DNA of 60,758 nucleotides from an uncultured Cocleimonas sp. (GCF_947495625.1 NZ_CANLZW010000029.1:1-60758), one strand, 5' to 3'. Counted from the first letter of the stretch, positions 7,357 to 17,287 are shown. Notes: generated from the sequence alone by a model not told the origin. Numbers and translations: made by a program.

Positions 7357-9564
7357 TTACTTTTCAGTGTGATTATGAATAGGGTCCCAGTCAGTAGGTT
7401 GTTCTTTCAGGATGGTTTCGGTTCTTTCCAGATAAACCCGATAAAGCGGATCGTTTGAGGTTTCATATAATTGGCGAAAGCCTGCATGGGCTGTTTCCCA
7501 CTTTCCTGATAAATACTCAGCAAAGGTTTGCTCATGATTTTCTAGCTGGGATTTCTGTAGCTCTGTTAACTGACTGACCGTTTTCAGAGGTTCGTAGATT
7601 TTAATAGAATCCTGTTTGCCTTTTACCCTAACGTTATCTATATAGCGGAAAACAATATCAGGGCATTGTAGTTTAGTCTCTTCGCTGACTAAAATCCCAA
7701 CGCCATAGTATTTGGTTAATCCTTCGAGGCGTGATCCTAAATTAACCGCATCTCCTAACACGGTATAAGCTCTTCGATAGTCGGACCCCATGTCTCCCAC
7801 ATTCATCTCGCCCGTGTGAATGCCAATGCCTGCAGCAATATTATTGATTCCCATTTCCTTAAATGTTTTCTGCATTTTTTTGATTTTCTGCTGCATTTCC
7901 ATAGCCGCAATAACCGCTTTGGTAGCATGCTGAGGGTGGTAAATAGGAGCCCCCCAAAATGCCATCACCATATCACCCACGTATTTATCAATCGTGCCCT
8001 GGTTATTAAAGATGATTTCAGTAATAGGTGTCAGGTATTGATTGAGAAAAGTTTTCAATTGTCGTGTTGTTAACGGTTCTGACAGTGCGGTGAAGTCTCT
8101 GATATCAGAAAAAAGCACAGTCATTTCTCTTTTTTCGCCATCGGTATTTACCGCATGAGGGAACTCGATCAACTTATTGATGTGTTCTAGAGGCACATAT
8201 TGGCCAAACATATCGTGAATGCGTCGCCGACCTTTGTTTTCTTTGATCAAATCGTAGATAACATGAATCGATGAAACCGCCATTACGGTGAGTAGAGGAA
8301 TAATCAACGGTAAATTGATGTGATGAGAAGACCACATCCAGTAATTAAACCCAAACATGACGAAGACGAGTGCTGTGCCTGAAATAACTAAGCCCATGGG
8401 TTGTAGTAATGGATAAAACAGCGCCATGAATAAACTCAAGACAGCAAGCGTCATGACCGTTGCCCCAGCAGCCCAATCTGGCACATAAGCAATGTTTTCC
8501 GGATGTAATAAACCATGAAGAATATTTGCCTGAATTTCCACCCCCGGAAAGCTAGCTTGAACTGGAGTAGGGCGCAGATCTGACAAACCAACAGCAGATG
8601 TACCTACTAAAGCGATTGCATTTTCTAACTCGGGAAATGTTTTTTTGTTATGCAGGATCTCGCTTGCAGGGATATAGGGGAAATGTTTTTGTTTGCCTAG
8701 ATAAGGGATGAGAATCTGCCCTTGAGCATCCGTTTTGATAACCATTTTTCCCATGCTTAAATGGGTGATCGTTTGGGCGCTTCCTACAAAATCAGTATGC
8801 AGTTTTATTTCATCTTCCAGCAAATAAATGCGTGCAGTTTCCAACGCTAAAGAAGGGTAAATCTGGTTGTTGTAGACAGCCACTACCGGGGCTCTTCGAA
8901 TGGTTCCATCTCTATCAGGGGCAATGCTGAAAAAACCACTTCCGGCAGAATTGTTAGTAAACTCATTCAGGTTTGCGGTATACCCGAGCATGTGAATCGC
9001 CGTGAGTTTTTCCGTATTTTCAATGTCGCTTACTATGGCAGAACTAGCCAGTTTTCCCGATTGAGTCACCAGTTTTCTGTGAAATGGATAGCCTAAAACG
9101 ACTTCCTTATCTTTAATGCTGTCGGCAAAAAAGCTATCCCCGTTGAGGTTGTTTTCTATCTTTAAATACCAGTCAGGTAGTTCTTCACCTGTTTGATTTA
9201 ATGCAATCTTTACTTTCTCTAGAGGGTTTTGTTCTTTCTCTGATTGCACGACGTCCATTGCGATAACTGCAACATTGTTCTCATGCAGTTTATTGACCAG
9301 TGTGCCTATTTTTTTTCTTTCCCAGGGCCAACGCCCGTCTTTTTTTATGCTCGCTTCGTCAATGTCGATAATGATTATCGGCGGAAGTTCTGTTATTTCA
9401 ATAGGAGTGCTGAGCTTTAGGCGGATGTCGTAGGGAATCGCTTCGAGTCTTTGTTGTATATCAATACTTGTTGGATCGTCGCTCAAATAAAAAAGAGCAG
9501 CAAGTATGGTTAAAACGATACCTGTAATGATGGGTAGTAGAGATTGTTTATGTTTACTAAACAG
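7357..9564 (-). CDS. CHASE2-domain adenylate/guanylate cyclase, membrane bound
   Basis: This is a class III nucleotide cyclase with an extracytoplasmic CHASE2 sensor. Conserved coding continues upstream of the TTG at 9486. The preceding 26 codons encode SKHKQSLLPIITGIVLTIL, the N-terminal membrane helix a CHASE2 protein needs. The open frame there contains no ATG, GTG or TTG; CTG at 9564, seven bases after GAGGG, is my choice. CHASE2 features are YDIRLKL, IDIDEASIKKDGRWPWERKKIG and LVGTSAVGLSDLRPTPV. Three membrane helices follow, around residues 360-440 of the extended protein. The cyclase domain has VLFSDIRDFTALSE (metal-binding Asp), YVGDMVMAFWGAP (second Asp) and VLGDAVNLGSRLEGL. It is divergent from the surface lipoprotein, Slam-like and FecR genes, and families like these are often neighbours. 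Nucleotide specificity (cAMP or cGMP) is not decided. Confidence 0.9.
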   Translation of the reverse strand: MFSKHKQSLLPIITGIVLTILAALFYLSDDPTSIDIQQRLEAIPYDIRLKLSTPIEITELPPIIIIDIDEASIKKDGRWPWERKKIGTLVNKLHENNVAVIAMDVVQSEKEQNPLEKVKIALNQTGEELPDWYLKIENNLNGDSFFADSIKDKEVVLGYPFHRKLVTQSGKLASSAIVSDIENTEKLTAIHMLGYTANLNEFTNNSAGSGFFSIAPDRDGTIRRAPVVAVYNNQIYPSLALETARIYLLEDEIKLHTDFVGSAQTITHLSMGKMVIKTDAQGQILIPYLGKQKHFPYIPASEILHNKKTFPELENAIALVGTSAVGLSDLRPTPVQASFPGVEIQANILHGLLHPENIAYVPDWAAGATVMTLAVLSLFMALFYPLLQPMGLVISGTALVFVMFGFNYWMWSSHHINLPLIIPLLTVMAVSSIHVIYDLIKENKGRRRIHDMFGQYVPLEHINKLIEFPHAVNTDGEKREMTVLFSDIRDFTALSEPLTTRQLKTFLNQYLTPITEIIFNNQGTIDKYVGDMVMAFWGAPIYHPQHATKAVIAAMEMQQKIKKMQKTFKEMGINNIAAGIGIHTGEMNVGDMGSDYRRAYTVLGDAVNLGSRLEGLTKYYGVGILVSEETKLQCPDIVFRYIDNVRVKGKQDSIKIYEPLKTVSQLTELQKSQLENHEQTFAEYLSGKWETAHAGFRQLYETSNDPLYRVYLERTETILKEQPTDWDPIHNHTEK

Positions 9565-9805
9565 CTTATTACCCTCGAAAATTATATGACAAAGAAGTAG
9601 TTAACTAAATAATAGTGAATTAACCCTAAAATGTGAAAAATTACCCTTTTTTCTATTATCAACAGGTTAGCATCAGTAAGTCAGCGTGGAAAGCAGTTGC
9701 GTTTTTATGCTGCCAGTGTGATGGAAAACACTGAAATTACCAACAATTATAATTTGGACTATAGTTTATTGTGATGGAATATAACAAACGTATTGAGAGG
9801 GAGTT

Positions 9806-12800
9806 GTGAAAGGAATCTGTATTAGCTTCTCAAAAATGATTAAGCTGCTAATGCTATCGTTTGTTGTATCGCTATTGTCATCTTGCGGAGGCGGTGGCGG
9901 CTCTTCAACGTCTTCCTCTTCCTCTTCAAACACTATTCAACAGGCGACAAAGATAACAACCGGTGTCGCCCAAAAAGGCCCGTTCTCAATCAATACGCCA
10001 GTTGAAATATCGAGGCTGAATTCTGTCGGACAGCCGACAGGTGATACTATTTCTGCAAAGGTAAGCGCTAATAATGGTGAGTTTAGCTTCCAGCTTCCTG
10101 CAGAATGGGATACAGCTGCGCCAGTTAACCTTTATTTGAAAGCGAGAGGAAAAGTCTTTGATGAATCTTTAGGGATAGAGTTAGAAACGCCTATAACATT
10201 AACGGCAATCACTCAAAGCACCGATAATGAATCAAGCCTAAATTCAGTCAATATACTCACACACTGGCAAGCCCAGCGAACGCAGACACTCTTGGCAGAA
10301 GGTAAAGGTTTTAATCAATCACTCAAACAGGCAAATGATGAGCTTGTGAAGGTATTTGGAATAGATCGAATTCATTCTTTGGATTTTTCTAGCTCTGATG
10401 ACGAAAGCAATAGCGCCATGTTGCTTTTATTATCAGGTGTATTAATGGAAGTTGCCCGGGCACATCAAGTTGAACCACAATCGATGATTGATCAGATAGG
10501 CGATGATTTTTCCAATGACGGAAACTTGTCTGCTGAAGGTGATCAGTGGTTCTTGCGCATGCAAGCAGCAATTAAAGATAACCCCATCGCCCATGCAAAA
10601 AAATACGCAAAGCGTTTACAGGAAAAGCAGGCTATCGATGTTGTATCTGTTAGTAGCTTGCCTCGCAACTTTCCATTGGCTTCTCGTCCTGTAGCAAATG
10701 TGCCCGCCGAATTATTTGCATCACCCGGCGAGACAATTGTTCTTGATGGTAGCGGTAGTCACGATAGCGGTAACATAATCAATTTCACCTGGTTTCGAGT
10801 CGATCAGCAAACGCAATACCCTGTTCCTGTCAGTGATAGATTTGACTCAAGTCCAACCATTACAGTACCAAGCGAGGCAGAAGTTTTAGCCGCGCCGAAT
10901 CAAGAGATCGCATTGCTTTATGCTTTAGTCGTGACCGATGAGGCAAAACTAACGCATACAGGTGTTGTGAAAGTTATTGTTAAAAAAACGCCGATAGATA
11001 ACACCCCCCCACTTGCAGAGCCTCAGCAATTAACAACAGATGAAGATGTGCCATTAAAAATCACATTAACGGGAAGTGATGAGGATGGCGATCCAATCGT
11101 ATTTAATTTAAATACACCACTATCTACCGCTAACGGAATAATAGAACTAGACCCAGACTTGGGTTCTGCCTTGCCTAATGTAGTTTATACCTCAACCAAA
11201 GATTATTTTGGTTCTGATAGTTTTACGTTTTTGGTTAATGATGGATTTGAAAGCTCTAATGTTGCCACTGTAGATATTCAGATAACACCCGTTAATGATC
11301 CACCTGAAGCTGATGCAGATGAAGATCAAATCGTCGAAAGTTCACAAACAGTCTTACTTAACGGCTTAGGTAGCACAGATGTAGATGGAACGGTTGAAGC
11401 GTATTTATGGCAGCAACAACCGGGGGGCTCGGTAGTAAGCCTTAGTGATGTGTCTGATTCTAATCCTAGCTTTACAGCTCCAGCTGTTTCAAGTGTTTCT
11501 GAGACGCTTATATTTGACTTGGTAGTAACTGACAATGATGGGGCTGAGTCAGCAGTCGATACAGTCGAAATAACAATTAATCCATTAAATGAAGCGCCTA
11601 TTGCGATAGCAGGTGATGATCAAGAAGTTTTTTCTGGGGATTTAGTTAATCTTAATGGCTCAGGCACGGATGTGGATGGTGATGTTGTTGGATTCCTTTG
11701 GGCTCAGAGTAGTGGCTCTGCCGTTAGTCTTAGCAATACAGGTATTGCGGCTCCTGGTTTTACCGCTCCTACAGTACAGAGTGCTCCAGAAATATTAATT
11801 TTTAATTTAATAGTGACTGATAATGATGGTGCAAAATCAGTAAGTGATTCTGTAGAAATTGTGGTAAACCCTCCCGGAAACAATATGCCTGTTGCTAATG
11901 CTGGTCTAGATCAAGCAATTGCTTCTGTAAGAACATCTTTTGGAAGCGGGTTTCAAGAAGCTACACTCCCAATAACACTTGATGGTTCAGGTAGTTCTGA
12001 TCTTGAGGATCCAATATCGGATTTAAGATTTAATTGGACTCAGGTAAGTGGCCCGGTAGCGGTTGATCCAGATGATGACATTAAGCCTGTTTTTAATATT
12101 GTTGGAGGTTCGTCACAAGTTATTTCTGGGGACTATGTGTTTAAGTTGGAGGTTACCGATTCAGGTAACTTAGTTTCTGATCCTGATGAAATTACAATTA
12201 CCGTAGGTCCAAATCAACCGCCTATAGCTGATGATTTGTTTATCCCCATAGATTTATCAGGTAATCCAACTTCAATTACTTTAGTTGGCAATGATCCCGA
12301 TGGAAATAATGCAAATTTAACGTATGAGGTTCTGACTCAACCTATTACTGGTAATTTGACTGTTACTTATACTGATAATATCTTGGAATATCAACCCTAC
12401 AGCATAAGTTCTCCTGAAATTGATAGCTTTACGTACAGAGTTGTAGATGAGCTAGGCTTAGGATCTAATGTAGCAACTGTTAATTTGACGGAGCCTAATA
12501 CCCCTCCTACTGCAAACGCGGGCTATTTTAGTGGATCTGCAGTGGCACTAGTAACAGGTGATCCAAGTAACCCAGTGGGTTTTGAAGAAACATCGGTAAT
12601 TACTTTAGATGGTTCGTATAGTTCTGACGCTGAAGATGCGAATACTGATCTGAGTTATCAATGGAGTCAAATGTCAGGGCCTATTACAATTCCCGTTGCG
12701 GATATTCCTCAAGTAATGGAGCCCTCATTCACTATTATTAATACTAATGTAAGTCAGTCTATCGTTGGTGAGTATGTGTTTCAATTAGTGGTCACTGATA

Positions 12801-13801
12801 GAGGTGGATTAATATCGGTTGCCGATCAAGTCTCATTTTTCATCTCTCTACCTAATCCAAGCGTTATTGCATTACCTGGTGAAGATAGAGATGAAATAGA
12901 GTTGACCACAGTCCAACTTTATGGATCTGGAAGTGCTCCTCAAGGATTAGATAATTCAACATTTGTATGGGAGTGGACACAAATTGATATTATCCCAGGT
13001 ACTGAGATTGATTTAGTATTTGATCCAACTTATCAGCGATACACGCCAACTTTTATTGCCCCTGCAGTAACTGTACCTACTGAGATAAAATTACAATTAA
13101 TTGTATTTGATAATGAATTCGGGTTTTCTGAGCCTGCTGTTGTAGTAATAACTATCTATCCAACAGGAACTATCCTTACAAATGTAAAACCAACAGCCGT
13201 AGATCAAAATGTTATAACCAATGCGAACGGATCACTTTCGAGTGTTTCGTTATTAGGGGATGACCCTGATGGCGATAATCGTGGTTTAACTTATAGGGTA
13301 ATTGGCTTGTCAGATGATACAAGAGGAAGAATCAACTCTATTAGCTATTTAGATGTAATTGGTGTTAATCCAAGGGTTTTTTATGAGCCTTTTTATCCTG
13401 TACTCGAAAATACACTGACCTACGTTGCAATAGATCAAGATGGCGCTGAGTCAGATCCTGCAACGGTAATTTTCACACCGCTAACTTCTCCGCCTGGCAA
13501 TACTGCTCCAGTAGCACAGAGTATTACGATAGATATTGATCCACCATTATCTTCAAGTAATAGTCGCTATATCCTGGATTTGTCAACATTGATTCAAGAT
13601 GCTGATGGTGACGAGTATATTATAGATGTTATTAGCCAGGAAGATACGCAAGTCAATTTCACAGAATTTAGTGGAAATAGCTTGCGTATGGATAATAATT
13701 CTAGAACCTCAGCGGCCACAGGGAGTTATACATATCGAGCGATTGATATTTATGGAAACGCTTCAGCCCCTGCCACCATAACGATTAACTACAATGAATA
13801 A
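9806..13801 (+). CDS. Large surface lipoprotein with tandem PKD/cadherin-like repeats
   Basis: This 1331-residue protein has a lipoprotein signal (LLMLSFVVSLLSSC, lipidated Cys27) followed by a flexible GGGGGSSTSSSSSS tether. The GTG start at 9806 is supported by GAGAGGGAG just upstream; ATG at 9836 is an alternative giving the same mature protein. Residues about 45-290 form an N-terminal domain of no recognised function. Residues about 300-1331 contain eight or more Ig-like units, including PKD-type (LDGSGSHD, VLLNGLGSTD, ITLDGSGSSD, ITLDGSYSSD) and cadherin-like stretches with Asp-rich loops (DEDGDP, DVDGTV, DVDGDV, DPDGNN, DPDGDN, DADGDE) that suggest calcium binding. Such proteins act as adhesins or rigid stalks. 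The next gene begins two bases after the stop and encodes a Slam-like outer-membrane protein, which suggests a cargo-exporter pair. Confidence 0.85.
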   Translation: MKGICISFSKMIKLLMLSFVVSLLSSCGGGGGSSTSSSSSSNTIQQATKITTGVAQKGPFSINTPVEISRLNSVGQPTGDTISAKVSANNGEFSFQLPAEWDTAAPVNLYLKARGKVFDESLGIELETPITLTAITQSTDNESSLNSVNILTHWQAQRTQTLLAEGKGFNQSLKQANDELVKVFGIDRIHSLDFSSSDDESNSAMLLLLSGVLMEVARAHQVEPQSMIDQIGDDFSNDGNLSAEGDQWFLRMQAAIKDNPIAHAKKYAKRLQEKQAIDVVSVSSLPRNFPLASRPVANVPAELFASPGETIVLDGSGSHDSGNIINFTWFRVDQQTQYPVPVSDRFDSSPTITVPSEAEVLAAPNQEIALLYALVVTDEAKLTHTGVVKVIVKKTPIDNTPPLAEPQQLTTDEDVPLKITLTGSDEDGDPIVFNLNTPLSTANGIIELDPDLGSALPNVVYTSTKDYFGSDSFTFLVNDGFESSNVATVDIQITPVNDPPEADADEDQIVESSQTVLLNGLGSTDVDGTVEAYLWQQQPGGSVVSLSDVSDSNPSFTAPAVSSVSETLIFDLVVTDNDGAESAVDTVEITINPLNEAPIAIAGDDQEVFSGDLVNLNGSGTDVDGDVVGFLWAQSSGSAVSLSNTGIAAPGFTAPTVQSAPEILIFNLIVTDNDGAKSVSDSVEIVVNPPGNNMPVANAGLDQAIASVRTSFGSGFQEATLPITLDGSGSSDLEDPISDLRFNWTQVSGPVAVDPDDDIKPVFNIVGGSSQVISGDYVFKLEVTDSGNLVSDPDEITITVGPNQPPIADDLFIPIDLSGNPTSITLVGNDPDGNNANLTYEVLTQPITGNLTVTYTDNILEYQPYSISSPEIDSFTYRVVDELGLGSNVATVNLTEPNTPPTANAGYFSGSAVALVTGDPSNPVGFEETSVITLDGSYSSDAEDANTDLSYQWSQMSGPITIPVADIPQVMEPSFTIINTNVSQSIVGEYVFQLVVTDRGGLISVADQVSFFISLPNPSVIALPGEDRDEIELTTVQLYGSGSAPQGLDNSTFVWEWTQIDIIPGTEIDLVFDPTYQRYTPTFIAPAVTVPTEIKLQLIVFDNEFGFSEPAVVVITIYPTGTILTNVKPTAVDQNVITNANGSLSSVSLLGDDPDGDNRGLTYRVIGLSDDTRGRINSISYLDVIGVNPRVFYEPFYPVLENTLTYVAIDQDGAESDPATVIFTPLTSPPGNTAPVAQSITIDIDPPLSSSNSRYILDLSTLIQDADGDEYIIDVISQEDTQVNFTEFSGNSLRMDNNSRTSAATGSYTYRAIDIYGNASAPATITINYNE

Positions 13802-13803
13802 AT

Positions 13804-15126
13804 ATGAGAAATTTCAATAAATCTTTCAAATGGTTATTTTGTTTGGGCTTAATCTTGATTCAGTCGAGTTCAATAGCGACGAATAAATATGATGTGCTTG
13901 AAAAATTGGTAAAACAACAAAAGTATCAACAAGCATATCAACAAGCCATAAAAACCCGTTCTCAAAATGAAGGTGATCCTCGTTTTGATTACTTATATGG
14001 CTTATCTGCGATGCAAACTGGCCATTACAATGAAGCGGTATTTGCATTAGATCGAGTGACAGTCTCTTCGCCTAATGTCATTCGCCCGCGTTTGGAGTTA
14101 GCTCGCGCCTACTTAAGCCTTAACAACTCTTACGCGGCAAAAAAAGAATTCAATGATGTTTTGAATTTAAATCCACCGCCTGTTGTAAGAAAAAAAGTAC
14201 AGGCTTATCTGGCAGAATTAGAGAAAAAAGGGGATAGAATCACACAGCACTCTGTCACTAAGAGCCTCGCATCATTGTCTTTTGGTTACGATGATAATAT
14301 CAATTTTGGTTACGATAATGCTGAGATTGATCTTTCTGATTTTGGGGTGGTTACTTTGAATGATTCTTCGGTGAAGCAGGGCAGTGGTTTTGCGGAGGGA
14401 AAGTTTCAATTCAAACATCGCACCTTGAAGAATAAAGTGAAAAGTACGTTTTTTTCGGCGAATGCAACGCACCGAGAATACTTTAAAAATTCTGATTTCA
14501 ATGTAACTGATTTGGATTTGCGTACGGGTATCACCTTTAACCATGCGAAAAAACAATATCAATTAGTGGGCAGAACGCGCCCTGTGATGCTAGGTGGGGA
14601 GTTGTATTCAAATACTATTGGTGTTGATGCTATTGCTCGAAAATCCATAGGCTCCTCTCAGGTAGGGAGCCTTAAACTGAGTATCGAAAAGTATGACAAC
14701 AAAAAGGTTGCGCTCAGCGATAGAAGCAGAGCAATTGTTTCAGGCCGAATTGATAAACAAGTTGGTGACACGCAACATCAGTTGAATCTTTATTTGGGTA
14801 AGGAATGGCCAGACAAATCCGAAGGTAAACAATACAGCCGAAATATTAGTGGAATAGGGTATTGGGCGGTCAAAGAGTGGAATAAGAAAGATAGAACCTA
14901 CCTGGGTCTCGATTATCGTCACTACAAACATCAGCAAGCTTATGCGATTTACGATAATAAACGCAGCGATGATCGATTCATCTTTAAAGTGGGTCATGAG
15001 CATCGGTTTAATGATGAACTCGCGTTTATTGCGCAGGCAAGACACATCAATAATCAAAGTAATCTGGATCTATACGATGCAAAAAGAAACGAAGTAAAAG
15101 TAGGTATTCGCTATGACTGGGATTAA
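13804..15126 (+). CDS. Slam-like TPR plus outer-membrane beta-barrel protein
   Basis: This 440-residue protein has a signal peptide (WLFCLGLILIQSSSIA). TPR-type helices span residues about 30-140 (QQKYQQAYQQAI, FDYLYGLSAMQTGHYNEAVFALDRV, RLELARAYLSLNNSYAAKKEF). A strand-rich region then runs from residue about 150 to the end, beginning FGYDDNINFGYDNAEIDL. That order (periplasmic TPR, then a barrel with a GYDxNxN start) is the layout of the DUF560 family of surface lipoprotein assembly modulators. These move lipoproteins from the periplasmic side of the outer membrane to the surface. The gene follows the large lipoprotein by two bases and overlaps the FecR gene by 14 bases, so all three are translationally coupled. 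The link to Slam rests on architecture and context, not on an alignment. Confidence 0.75.
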   Translation: MRNFNKSFKWLFCLGLILIQSSSIATNKYDVLEKLVKQQKYQQAYQQAIKTRSQNEGDPRFDYLYGLSAMQTGHYNEAVFALDRVTVSSPNVIRPRLELARAYLSLNNSYAAKKEFNDVLNLNPPPVVRKKVQAYLAELEKKGDRITQHSVTKSLASLSFGYDDNINFGYDNAEIDLSDFGVVTLNDSSVKQGSGFAEGKFQFKHRTLKNKVKSTFFSANATHREYFKNSDFNVTDLDLRTGITFNHAKKQYQLVGRTRPVMLGGELYSNTIGVDAIARKSIGSSQVGSLKLSIEKYDNKKVALSDRSRAIVSGRIDKQVGDTQHQLNLYLGKEWPDKSEGKQYSRNISGIGYWAVKEWNKKDRTYLGLDYRHYKHQQAYAIYDNKRSDDRFIFKVGHEHRFNDELAFIAQARHINNQSNLDLYDAKRNEVKVGIRYDWD

Positions 15127-16654
15127 TAAAACAATTGTATTTTCTGTTTGTCTGATTGTTTTATCGGCATTCGCAAATACCAAGGTCATGGCGGCAGAAA
15201 AAGAAGCGGGTAAAACGCTCTTGACCCGTGGAGAAGTCATTGGGCAACGCGATGGGAAAAACATTACGTTAAAACGTCGTTCGAATATTTATGAGAAAGA
15301 TGAAATTCGAGTGGGTAAAGATGGTCGCGCCCAGTTTAGAATGATTGATCAGGCCTTAATTTCTCTCCAGGAAAACTCAGTATTACAAATTAAAAAATAC
15401 CAGTTTGTTGAAGGTGAGACTACCAACTCTGCGTTACTGGAACTGTTGTCGGGTGGTTTAAGAACCATCACCGGAGCCATTGGTAAAGGCAATAAAAAAG
15501 CCTATGAACTCAGAACTCCTCTGGCGACCATTGGTATTCGCGGCACGGATTATGAGGTAGAAATTGTCTCTAATGGTATGTATGTCGCCGTTTGGGAAGG
15601 CGTCATCCATTTGCGTGCTCGTTTGCGTAGTGGTTGCAATATATTATTGGGGCGTTCCAAGCCTTTCATGTTTATCTTTATTGATCGCTTGGGTAAATGT
15701 ACCGGCTTAGATGAAGTTCCCGATGTATTTAGAGATGGACACAGCTCAAACATTAAAATACCTGCAGCTAATAATGTATTAGATGCGAATTACGTGACGG
15801 GTAAGGAGCTGTTGGCTAGACCTGTTCTATTGGATCCTAGCATTGAAGTGATAAGCAATAGTCAGCCGCCTGTTACACCTCCGGTTACTCCGCCTGTAAC
15901 TCCACCCGTTGAGCCTCCGGTAACGCCGCCAACCACGCCACCAGTTATTCCGCCACCTGAAGTGACTTACGAGGTAAGTGCTTTTGCGATTGACCAAACG
16001 CGACCTTCAACAGAACTGGATGTTTCGGCATCAGAATTAAACACGGCAACACCAACTTTTAATGTGGGTTTGAATTTATTAGATAATGCAGCAGGAAGCG
16101 CCGTACAAAATTACGAGCAATCCGTTGGTGGTTATGCGGTTAGTTGGGGATATTGGGGAGAGTTTAATTCCACTTTGGCAAGTAGGAATGTCGATGATTC
16201 AAGCAATAGAGGTCTCCTCTGGGCAACTTATGAAGCAACTGACCCTGATGTCGTCAGTGCCAGAACCGGAACCTTCAATCGTTATGATAATGTCTCAAAC
16301 AGTCTCTTAAGCGCTACAGCGGGAGACGCTAGTAATCTACAAGTGCAAATGGATGTGAATTTCGAATCGGGTGCTGTCAGTAATGGTGCACTATCGGCAA
16401 ATACGCCCAATGAAACATGGGTTGCCGTATTTGATGGTCAGATTACCTCAGGAGATCTGGATCTTCAAATGAATGGTGCCAGCGTGATAGATTCAAATCC
16501 CAATACAGCAAGTCCACCGCGCGATGCGAGTGGTTTTATTGCTGGTGATTTTGTGGGTGAGAATGCAGAAGCCATACTCGGTGCATTTGGTTTGTCAGAA
16601 GATGCTGATCCCAGTAATAATATCGAAGGGTTATTTACAGTTGAAGAGCAATAA
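15113..16654 (+). CDS. FecR-domain protein with proline-rich linker
   Basis: This 513-residue exported protein has a signal peptide (VFSVCLIVLSAFANTKVMAA). A FecR domain spans residues about 40-155: LTRGEVIGQRDGK, RRSNIYEKDEIRVGKDGRAQFRM, ISLQENSVLQIKKY, LLSGGLRTITGAIG and ELRTPLATIGIRGTDYEV. A two-cysteine segment follows (CNILLG and KCTGL). Next is a linker with at least six PPVTPP-like repeats (residues about 250-285) and a 230-residue C-terminal region that is not recognised. This differs from the classical FecR anti-sigma regulator, having no cytoplasmic N-terminus or single-span topology and no adjacent sigma factor. It resembles the periplasmic FecR-domain proteins found beside CHASE2 cyclases. 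The 14-base overlap with the Slam-like gene indicates coupling. Its function is unknown; a periplasmic scaffold or ligand-sensing role is possible. Confidence 0.75.
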   Translation: MTGINKTIVFSVCLIVLSAFANTKVMAAEKEAGKTLLTRGEVIGQRDGKNITLKRRSNIYEKDEIRVGKDGRAQFRMIDQALISLQENSVLQIKKYQFVEGETTNSALLELLSGGLRTITGAIGKGNKKAYELRTPLATIGIRGTDYEVEIVSNGMYVAVWEGVIHLRARLRSGCNILLGRSKPFMFIFIDRLGKCTGLDEVPDVFRDGHSSNIKIPAANNVLDANYVTGKELLARPVLLDPSIEVISNSQPPVTPPVTPPVTPPVEPPVTPPTTPPVIPPPEVTYEVSAFAIDQTRPSTELDVSASELNTATPTFNVGLNLLDNAAGSAVQNYEQSVGGYAVSWGYWGEFNSTLASRNVDDSSNRGLLWATYEATDPDVVSARTGTFNRYDNVSNSLLSATAGDASNLQVQMDVNFESGAVSNGALSANTPNETWVAVFDGQITSGDLDLQMNGASVIDSNPNTASPPRDASGFIAGDFVGENAEAILGAFGLSEDADPSNNIEGLFTVEEQ

Positions 16655-16685
16655 GTGAAGAACAATAAATGAAGTGCTATGGTAA

Positions 16686-16713
16686 AAACTGCCTAAAAGT
16701 AGGGGGGGTGACC
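16686..16713 (+). terminator. Dispersed G-run element, terminator of the DUF523 gene
   Basis: The + strand reads GCCTAAAAGTAG, more G, then TGAC. On the minus strand this gives CCTACTTTTAGG followed by CAGTTTTT, 32 bases beyond the stop of the minus-strand DUF523 gene. It lies between convergent genes. Confidence 0.75.
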
Positions 16714-16744
16714 TTTATAACTATTACTTACATTTATGGTTTAT

Positions 16745-17236
16745 TTAACCATTGTCTAAATAGTAATCGAGTTCATCTAATTGGTTTTGATTGAAAACCC
16801 GGATATTGTTTTTCTCTAAGAGCGCTGTTGTGACTCCCATTCCAAGAATTAAATCCTTGTTGAAGGTGCCATCGTAAACCATGCTACTGCCGCATGAAGG
16901 GCTTCTTTCGGTGAGTATCGCCACTTTGCAATTGTTGGCTAAAGCTAGTTGTAATGCTTTATTAGCGCCGTCTATAAACATCTGTGTTACATCTTCACCA
17001 TCTACTTGTAAAATTTTAGTTTTGCCATCAAGTACACTGTTTGCATCACCAAATTGAATCTCAGCAGGAAGACGTGGGGTTGGTAATCCGCCAGCAACTT
17101 CTGGACAAATGGCAACTAAGCGTTCTTCATCTCTCCATTTAGTCATTAAAGGATGGTCTAGCATTAAGTCAGCTCCATTGTAACGAACTGGTTTTCCAAT
17201 GAGACAAGCGCTGATTAAAATATTCCCTTGAGAGAT
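16745..17236 (-). CDS. DUF523 family protein with apparent AUC start
   Basis: The protein contains SACLIGKPVRYNGAD, ICPEVAGGLPTPRLPAEIQ and the SPSCGSSMVYDG cysteine motif of the DUF523 family, which is of unknown function with conserved cysteines that may hold a metal or cofactor. The first ATG (17164) would delete SACLIGKPVRYNG. The open frame continues upstream to an in-frame stop, but without ATG, GTG or TTG. ATC at 17236 lies eight bases after AAAAGGA and gives SQGNILISACLIG as the second residue onward, a normal N-terminus for this family. I therefore extend the gene to 17236, giving 163 residues, the usual length. A point change from ATG to ATC, a sequencing error or a genuinely unusual start are all possible. 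Confidence 0.8.
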   Translation of the reverse strand: MSQGNILISACLIGKPVRYNGADLMLDHPLMTKWRDEERLVAICPEVAGGLPTPRLPAEIQFGDANSVLDGKTKILQVDGEDVTQMFIDGANKALQLALANNCKVAILTERSPSCGSSMVYDGTFNKDLILGMGVTTALLEKNNIRVFNQNQLDELDYYLDNG

Positions 17237-17287
17237 GTTTGTATTCCTTTTTTATTTTCCCTATGTAATAAATTTCAAATGAATTAA

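Noticed and set aside
8101-9486. Start of the CHASE2 cyclase at TTG 9486
   Set aside because: It would remove the N-terminal membrane helix encoded immediately upstream in the same open frame, so the extended gene is preferred.
11000-11025. ACACCCCCCCACTTGCAGAG inside the lipoprotein gene, resembling the C-strand of the dispersed element
   Set aside because: The match stops after CACTT, the GGG arm is absent and the bases encode an ordinary Thr-Pro-Pro-Leu linker between repeat domains. Likely chance, though a decayed copy cannot be excluded.
15868-15960. Tandem PPVTPP coding repeats considered as a DNA repeat or CRISPR-like array
   Set aside because: They are a proline-rich protein linker with in-frame degenerate units and no spacers.
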